From Burkholderia sp. IMCC1007 (GTDB taxonomy: Bacteria > Pseudomonadota > Gammaproteobacteria > Burkholderiales > Burkholderiaceae): 64,000 nucleotides of DNA. The stretch spans positions 1 to 64,000 of the forward strand of contig NZ_JAPVQY010000023.1 of the NCBI RefSeq assembly GCF_027257875.1. Reading direction: 5' to 3'. A model generated the notes under the pieces. The model had not been told where the DNA came from. It saw nothing but the letters and a program-made list of their open reading frames with translations, and did no database searches. Shown piece by piece: positions 59,096-64,000 of this stretch; the stretch's first letter is position 1, and every line of letters begins with the position of its first letter. The position numbers were made by a program, and so were the translations under genes.

Positions 59096-59359
59096 TTAGG
59101 CAGCCGCCGGGACAACGATGACCAGATGCTTCTTGTCCGCGCCCTTGGTCGCGAACTTGACGTGACCGTCGACCAGCGCGAACAAGGTGTGATCCTTGCC
59201 CATGCCGACGTTCTCGCCAGCGTGCATGCGCGTACCGCGCTGACGCACGATGATGCCGCCGGCGTTGATTGCCTGGCCGCCGTACACTTTCACGCCGAGA
59301 CGTTTCGACTCGGAGTCGCGGCCGTTCCGGGAAGAGCCGCCTGCCTTTTTGTGTGCCAT
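59096..59359 (-). CDS. rpmA: Ribosomal protein L27
   Basis: An 87-aa 50S protein near the peptidyl-transferase centre. The N-terminus is the conserved [15 protein letters not shown], then LGVKVYGGQ and [16 protein letters not shown]. Length is normal. It lies 24 bp after rplU and the transcript can end at 59034-59067. Confidence 0.97.
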
Positions 59360-59383
59360 CTGATTGCTCCTTTACCGAGGCGC

Positions 59384-59695
59384 TTACGCGTTGATCGCGT
59401 CGATGCGCAGCTCAGTGTAGTTCTGGCGGTGGCCGCCGTGCTTTTGGTAGTGCTTCCGGCGACGCATCTTGAAGATGGTGACCTTGGCATGACGACCGTG
59501 CGACACAACGGTGGCCTTGACGGAAGCCCCACTGACCAGCGGCGTACCGAACTGAATCGATTCGCCTTCGCCCACTGCGAGAACCTGGTCGAGCGTGATT
59601 TCAGCGTCAATGTCAGCCGGTATCTGTTCTACTTTGAGTTTTTCGCCAACGGCAACCTTGTACTGCTTGCCGCCGGTTTTTATGACCGCGTACAT
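59384..59695 (-). CDS. rplU: Ribosomal protein L21
   Basis: A 103-aa 50S protein. It starts [14 protein letters not shown] and contains [17 protein letters not shown], the usual rRNA-binding signature. The longer upstream reading is non-coding. It is the first gene of rplU-rpmA, under the consensus promoter at 59751-59779, and its 5' leader can form a hairpin. Confidence 0.97.
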
Positions 59696-59719
59696 TGAGA
59701 ACCTCACTCTGGATCCAAT

Positions 59720-59744
59720 TTTTCCGCACACCACGCGCGGAAAA
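59720..59744 (-). promoter_or_regulatory. Leader hairpin of rplU mRNA
   Basis: TTTTCCGC (59737-59744 on the minus strand) pairs with GCGGAAAA (59720-59727), an 8-bp stem with a 9-nt loop, starting about where the transcript should begin. A role in autoregulation by L21 is possible but not shown. Confidence 0.5.
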
Positions 59745-59750
59745 CACGTG

Positions 59751-59779
59751 ATTATACATGGGGTTAGCACCGAAGTCAA
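59751..59779 (-). promoter_or_regulatory. Strong sigma-70 promoter of rplU-rpmA
   Basis: -35 TTGACT (59774-59779), a 17-bp spacer and -10 TATAAT (59751-59756) on the minus strand, 55 bp before the rplU ATG. Confidence 0.88.
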
Positions 59780-59873
59780 AACCGATCCACAATTGCCGCG
59801 CGCAAGCCCTGGCCGGACGGCCAAAATCACGGCCGCGGCGCGTCCGGCAGACCGGCATATCGCGGATTGGACT

Positions 59874-59879
59874 TATAAT
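59874..59879 (+). promoter_or_regulatory. -10 box of ispB
   Basis: A perfect TATAAT lies 26 bp before the ispB ATG. No good -35 hexamer is present at 16-18 bp. Confidence 0.5.
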
Positions 59880-59905
59880 CCGCCGCATCACCCATTTCGA
59901 TCATC

Positions 59906-60901
59906 ATGTCGTCGTCCACCGCCTCCCCCACCCTCAGCGCCGCCCACCTGCTCGCTCCGATCGCAAGCGACATGGAGCAGGTGAATCGCGTTATCCGGCA
60001 AAGCCTCGCGTCCGACGTACTGTTGATCAACCAGATCGCCGAGTACATCATCGGTGCGGGCGGCAAGCGGCTGCGTCCGGCTTTGCTGCTGCTCGTCGCC
60101 GGCGCGCTCGGCGAGACGTCGCACCAGCGGCACGTGCTGGCTGCCGTCGTCGAGTTCATCCACACCGCCACGCTGCTGCATGACGACGTCGTCGACGAGT
60201 CCGAACTGCGGCGCGGTCGCCAGACGGCCAACGCGCTGTTCGGCAACGCGGCGAGCGTGCTGGTAGGCGACTATCTCTATTCGCGCTCGTTCGAGATGAT
60301 GGTCGGCGTCGGCAAGATGCGCGTGATGGAGATCCTGTCGGAAGCGACGACGATCATTTCAGAAGGCGAAGTGCTGCAGCTTCTGAACATGCACGATGCG
60401 GACGTCGACGAGACGCGCTACATGCAGGTGATCCGCTACAAGACCGCGAAGCTGTTCGAAGCGTCGGCCCGACTGGGCGCCGTGCTCTCGGGCGCCGATG
60501 CGCCGACCGAAGCTGCCGCGGCCGAGTATGGCCGCCGCATCGGCACTGCATTCCAGATCATGGACGACTGGCTCGACTACGCAGGCACGGCCGAAGCGAT
60601 GGGCAAGAACGCCGGCGACGATCTGCGCGAAGGCAAGCCGACGCTGCCGCTCATCTACCTGATCGAACGCGGCACGCCCGAGCAGTCCGCGCTCGCGCGC
60701 GAGGCGATCGAACACGGCGGCACCGATCGCTTCGACACGATCTTCGACGCGATCACGCGTTCGGGTGCGCTCGACCACACGCTCGAGTGCGCGCGTCAGG
60801 AAGCACAGGCTGCCGCCGCCGCGATCGCCGCGTTCCCGGATTCGATCTACAAGGAAAGCCTGCTCACGCTGTGCTCGTACTCGACGTCGCGGCAGTCGTA
60901 A
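59906..60901 (+). CDS. ispB: Octaprenyl diphosphate synthase
   Basis: A 331-aa trans-prenyltransferase building the side chain of ubiquinone from FPP and IPP. The first Asp-rich motif is DDVVDE at 93-98, the second is DDWLDYAG, and GGKRLRPAL holds the diphosphate. Betaproteobacteria make ubiquinone-8, so C40 is the expected product; the length cannot be proven from sequence. The gene diverges from rplU. Confidence 0.94.
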   Translation: MSSSTASPTLSAAHLLAPIASDMEQVNRVIRQSLASDVLLINQIAEYIIGAGGKRLRPALLLLVAGALGETSHQRHVLAAVVEFIHTATLLHDDVVDESELRRGRQTANALFGNAASVLVGDYLYSRSFEMMVGVGKMRVMEILSEATTIISEGEVLQLLNMHDADVDETRYMQVIRYKTAKLFEASARLGAVLSGADAPTEAAAAEYGRRIGTAFQIMDDWLDYAGTAEAMGKNAGDDLREGKPTLPLIYLIERGTPEQSALAREAIEHGGTDRFDTIFDAITRSGALDHTLECARQEAQAAAAAIAAFPDSIYKESLLTLCSYSTSRQS

Positions 60902-61050
60902 ACGCGCCGCGAATCGAAGGCGATACCTTGCCCCGAAAAATTTCTTCATCAAGGTATTCCCTTTTGGAAAAAACATCGTTATAGTTACGTTCTTGCTTGA
61001 GACGACGCAGCGATCTTAACGAAGACTGCGAAGTTGGAAAGGCAAAAAAT

Positions 61051-61127
61051 CGGGGTGTAGCTTAGCCTGGTAGAGCGCTACGTTCGGGACGTAGAGGCCG
61101 GAGGTTCGAATCCTCTCACCCCGACCA
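61051..61127 (+). tRNA. tRNA-Pro (anticodon CGG)
   Basis: A 77-nt cloverleaf. The acceptor CGGGGTG pairs with CACCCCG, the anticodon stem is CTACG/CGTAG with loop TTCGGGA (anticodon CGG), and the T-arm contains GGTTCGAATCC. The CCA end is encoded. It reads CCG codons. Confidence 0.97.
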
Positions 61128-61134
61128 GATTTTG

Positions 61135-61167
61135 AAAAAACCGTGCACCGTGTGCACGGTTTTTTTT
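61135..61167 (+). terminator. Terminator after tRNA-Pro
   Basis: CCGTGCAC (61141-61148) pairs with GTGCACGG (61152-61159), loop CGT, then eight T residues. A six-A run on the left makes it potentially bidirectional. Confidence 0.94.
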
Positions 61168-61264
61168 TGCCTGTTCGCACCGGCCACCGCCATGTGCAAC
61201 CATCCCGGCCACCTGCCTCTGCTATATTCGCTCCATCCCTGTCCTTCACTGCCCTTTCTGACGC

Positions 61265-62554
61265 GTGGACCAAATTCCCTTATGGGCGCAAATCAGCGCC
61301 GTCTTCCTGCTTCTCCTCTGCTCCAGCTTCTTTTCCATTTCCGAGACCGCGATGATGGCGCTCAACCGTCACCGGTTGAAGCATCTCGCCGGCCAGGGCG
61401 TGCTTGGCGCGAAGACCACCCAGGGTCTGCTCACCCGCACCGACCTGCTGCTCAGCGTGATCCTGATCGGCAACAACCTGTTCAACACGATCATCCCGGT
61501 TCTGACGACGTCGCTCGCGCTGCATACGTTCGGCCGTAACAACCTCGCGCTGTCGATCGCGACCGGTGTCGTCGCGTTCCTGATCATCGTGTTCGCGGAA
61601 ATCGCGCCGAAGATCGTCGGCGCAACCTATCCCGAGCGCATCGCGCTGCCGGCGAGCCTCGTGATCGCGCCGCTGATGCGCGTGTTCAAGCCGGTCGTCT
61701 GGTTCGTCAACGCGCTCGCGAACGGCGTGCTGCGCGTGCTGCGCATCAACACGAAGAATGGCCGCGACCAGCGGATGTCGGCCGACGAGTTGCGCGCGAT
61801 TGTGCTCGAGTCGAGCAGTTTCATGCCGACCAAGCACCGCAGCATCCTGCTCAACCTGTTCGACCTCGAGAACATCACCGTCGACGATGTGATGGTGCCG
61901 CGCCGCCAGATCGAGTCGCTCAACTTCTACGCGCCGCTCGACGACATCCTGCATCAGCTCGAGACCTGCTATCACAACCGCCTCGTCGTGTACGAAGGCG
62001 ACATCGACAAGGTGCTCGGCGTGCTGCACGTACGCAAGACGCTCACCGCGCTGCACAACCAGGATTTCGACCGAGAAACGCTGCGCACGCTGCTCGCCGA
62101 ACCGTACTACGTGCCGTCGGGCACACCGGTCGTTCAGCAGCTCCAGTTTTTCCAGGAAAGCCGGCAACGCACCGCGCTCGTCGTCAACGAGTACGGTGAA
62201 CTCGAAGGGCTCGTCACGCCCGAGGACATCATCGAGGAACTGATCGGCGAGTTCACGACGTCGATGCCGCGCAGCGAACGCGCGGGCGGTTGGGACCAGA
62301 ACGGCGAATGCATCGTCGCCGCCAGCATGCCGCTGCGCGAACTGAACCGCTGGTTGCACCTGCAACTGCCGACCGACGGGCCGAAGACGCTGAACGGCCT
62401 GATCCTCGAACTCCTCGAGGAAATTCCGGAAGGCGACGTGTGCCTGAAAATCCGCGACGTGATGCTCGAGGTGATGCGCAGCGACGATCAGGCTGTGCGG
62501 ACCGTCAAGCTCTTCAAGCCGCGCGGCACGCGCGCACGCGCCGCCGCGCGCTAG
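61265..62554 (+). CDS. CorC/HlyC-family membrane protein with CBS domains
   Basis: A 429-aa protein with an N-terminal DUF21/CNNM membrane domain (about 5-165, four hydrophobic segments, SSFFSISETAMMALNRHRL), a CBS pair (about 200-330, ITVDDVMVPR, YGELEGLVTPEDI) and a C-terminal CorC_HlyC domain (about 345-425). Relatives take part in Mg/Co efflux or magnesium homeostasis; the substrate here is inferred only. The start is GTG (MDQIPLWAQ). It follows the tRNA-Pro terminator by 97 bp. Confidence 0.9.
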   Translation: MDQIPLWAQISAVFLLLLCSSFFSISETAMMALNRHRLKHLAGQGVLGAKTTQGLLTRTDLLLSVILIGNNLFNTIIPVLTTSLALHTFGRNNLALSIATGVVAFLIIVFAEIAPKIVGATYPERIALPASLVIAPLMRVFKPVVWFVNALANGVLRVLRINTKNGRDQRMSADELRAIVLESSSFMPTKHRSILLNLFDLENITVDDVMVPRRQIESLNFYAPLDDILHQLETCYHNRLVVYEGDIDKVLGVLHVRKTLTALHNQDFDRETLRTLLAEPYYVPSGTPVVQQLQFFQESRQRTALVVNEYGELEGLVTPEDIIEELIGEFTTSMPRSERAGGWDQNGECIVAASMPLRELNRWLHLQLPTDGPKTLNGLILELLEEIPEGDVCLKIRDVMLEVMRSDDQAVRTVKLFKPRGTRARAAAR

Positions 62555-62637
62555 CCGAACGGCCGACTGCCGGCGCCGCCGACGATCCGTGATCATTGAC
62601 CGGTCACGATCAACAGGCGGCCGACACGCCGGCTCAC

Positions 62638-63912
62638 ATGCAATTCAACTCTCCCGCGGCGCCGCTGCATACCGGGCGGCCGCCCACTCCCGCCTCCACC
62701 GACGAATCGAGCGCGCGCCAGCTCGATGCCGCGCAGCTCGACGATTCACCGGCCGTCCGGTTGCTGACCGACACGCTTCACGCGGCACGCGTACGCGATG
62801 CGTCCGACATCCACGTCGAACCGTTCGAAACGGGCTGGCGCATCCGTCTGCGCATCGACGGCGTGCTCCACGAACATGCGCGGCCGCCCGCTCATCTGCG
62901 CGACGCGCTCGTCACGCGGATCAAGGTGCTCGCGCGCATGGACATCGCCGAACGCCGGCTCCCGCAGGACGGTCGGCTGCGCATTGCGGTCGACGCCGGC
63001 ATGCGAGGCGACTATCGGGTCAGCTCGCTGCCCACGCTGTTCGGCGAAAAACTGGTGCTGCGTCGCCTCGAAACCCTGCCGCCCGACCTCACGCTCGCAC
63101 TCCTCGGTTTCGACGCACGGCAGGCGGCCGCCATGGAGGCTGCGATACGCGCACCGCACGGCCTCGTGCTCGTCACCGGGCCGACCGGCAGCGGCAAGAC
63201 GCTGTCGCTCTACTGCGCGCTGCAGATGCTCGACCGCGACGCGCACAACGTATGCACGGTCGAGGATCCGGCCGAGATCCAGCTCGACGGCATCAACCAG
63301 GTCGGCGTCGCCGAGAAGGCCGGCCTCACCTTCGCGACCGCGTTGCGCGCGCTGCTGCGGCAGGACCCGGACGTCATCATGGTCGGCGAGATTCGCGATG
63401 CGGAGACGGCCGACGTCGCGATCAAGGCCGCGCAGACGGGCCACCTCGTGCTGTCGACGCTGCATACGAACGACGCACCGGCGGCCGTCGCGCGGCTGCT
63501 CGACATCGGCGTCGCGCCGTACAACCTCGCGGCTGCGTTGCGTCTCGTCACCGCGCAACGCCTCGTTCGGCGTCTGTGCATCGCCTGTCGCGTGCGCTCC
63601 GACGCGCCCGCGTGCGTGCTGCGCGAAGCCGGCTGCGATGCGGCAGCCCTGGAATCCGGCTGGCGCCCGTTCGTCGCGCGCGGTTGTGCCGCCTGTCACG
63701 GCATCGGTTATCGCGGCCGGATCGGCCTGCATCAGACGATGCCGGTTTCAGCGGAGATGGCGGAGCGCATCGTCGCGCGCGCGAGCGTCGGCACGCTCGC
63801 GCAATGCGCGGCGGCCGAGGGCGTGCTCGGCCTGCGCGACGCGGCGCTCGCGCACGTGCGCGACGGCACGACGAGCATGGCCGAAGCGCTCGCCGCGACC
63901 CCGGACGCGTAA
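62638..63912 (+). CDS. pilB: Short PilB/GspE-type secretion ATPase
   Basis: A 424-aa hexameric ATPase powering pilus assembly or type II secretion. It has the N2-like domain (AARVRDASDIHVEPFETGWRIRLRIDG), Walker A GPTGSGKT, the Asp box GEIRDAETADVA, the His box STLHTNDAP and a tetracysteine zinc site (CIAC...CAAC). The ~150-residue N1 domain of full-length PilB is missing; only ~50 polar residues precede N2. An alternative TTG start at 62596 adds 14 residues. pilC follows at 5 bp, which favours the pilus identity. Confidence 0.85.
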   Translation: MQFNSPAAPLHTGRPPTPASTDESSARQLDAAQLDDSPAVRLLTDTLHAARVRDASDIHVEPFETGWRIRLRIDGVLHEHARPPAHLRDALVTRIKVLARMDIAERRLPQDGRLRIAVDAGMRGDYRVSSLPTLFGEKLVLRRLETLPPDLTLALLGFDARQAAAMEAAIRAPHGLVLVTGPTGSGKTLSLYCALQMLDRDAHNVCTVEDPAEIQLDGINQVGVAEKAGLTFATALRALLRQDPDVIMVGEIRDAETADVAIKAAQTGHLVLSTLHTNDAPAAVARLLDIGVAPYNLAAALRLVTAQRLVRRLCIACRVRSDAPACVLREAGCDAAALESGWRPFVARGCAACHGIGYRGRIGLHQTMPVSAEMAERIVARASVGTLAQCAAAEGVLGLRDAALAHVRDGTTSMAEALAATPDA

Positions 63913-63917
63913 TCGCA

Positions 63918-64000
63918 ATGCGCACGCCACCGCACGAAACCCGCTTCACGTGGCGCGGCCGTCGGCGCAACGGCACGCGATGCAGCGGAACCATCATCGC
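63918..64000 (+). CDS. pilC: PilC-like inner-membrane pilus assembly protein (5' end only)
   Basis: The first 27 codons (MRTPPHETRFTWRG...) run off the right edge. The F-x-W-x-G start resembles the N-termini of PilC/GspF proteins, and position 5 bp after the ATPase gene fits. The gene is cut by the window end, so the assignment rests on context and a short match. Confidence 0.6.
   Translation, partial: MRTPPHETRFTWRGRRRNGTRCSGTII

Overview
The window is high-GC DNA with dense, short-spaced genes and the gene content of a Burkholderia primary chromosome, most likely the B. cepacia complex. The evidence is recognisable orthologues in family-typical order: gapA-tkt, araFGH with dgoK/dgoA, mpl-rnb-aroE-mtgA, aroQ-accB-accC-prmA, nrdA-nrdB, ampD-ccsA/ffh, obgE-rpmA-rplU/ispB and pilB-pilC. 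No phage, plasmid, CRISPR or IS element is visible. The only mobile element is a group II intron at the left edge.

Layout. 1-1853 is a complete-looking class C group II intron lodged just past the gapA terminator. 1854-8725 holds gapA and tkt (central carbon), speE, a VOC protein and rsmE, then a secreted RNase Sa-type ribonuclease with a barstar inhibitor. A candidate small RNA lies at 8901-9042. 9102-15789 holds maeB, thiL-pgpA-pncC, a PchP-like periplasmic phosphatase and pyrF. 15829-25085 is one leftward cluster for L-arabinose/D-galactose: an IclR regulator, dgoK, dgoA, an SDR, AraF, AraG, AraH, a second SDR and galM, behind a promoter that overlaps an inverted repeat. 25317-27413 encodes two exported proteins, one with EF-hand-like loops and one S10-type serine peptidase lipoprotein.

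27848-33592 is a tightly coupled leftward cell-envelope/RNA operon (mpl, YqiA-like hydrolase, RNB ribonuclease, aroE, mtgA). 33845-42243 runs rightward: a protein with a degenerate nucleotidyltransferase-like motif, a TlpA-like thioredoxin, aroQ, accB, accC, prmA, a zinc-ribbon membrane protein, tpx, a PfkB nucleoside kinase and a glycine-zipper lipoprotein. 42465-48177 runs leftward: a histone H1-like protein and class Ia ribonucleotide reductase, with an NrdR-box pair upstream of nrdA.

48641-52548 carries ampD, a PP0621-like protein and a CcsA-like protein, divergent from ffh and hpt. 52625-59695 holds marC, proS, rppH, a CNP1-like lipoprotein, proB, obgE, rpmA and rplU. 59906 to the end holds ispB, tRNA-Pro(CGG), a CorC-family protein, a short PilB/GspE ATPase and the first 27 codons of pilC.

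The less ordinary items are the terminator-targeted intron, the RNase/barstar pair, the orphan small-RNA locus, the two upstream small ORFs (before the IclR gene and before nrdA), and the paired regulatory elements. No clearly undescribed multi-gene system is evident.
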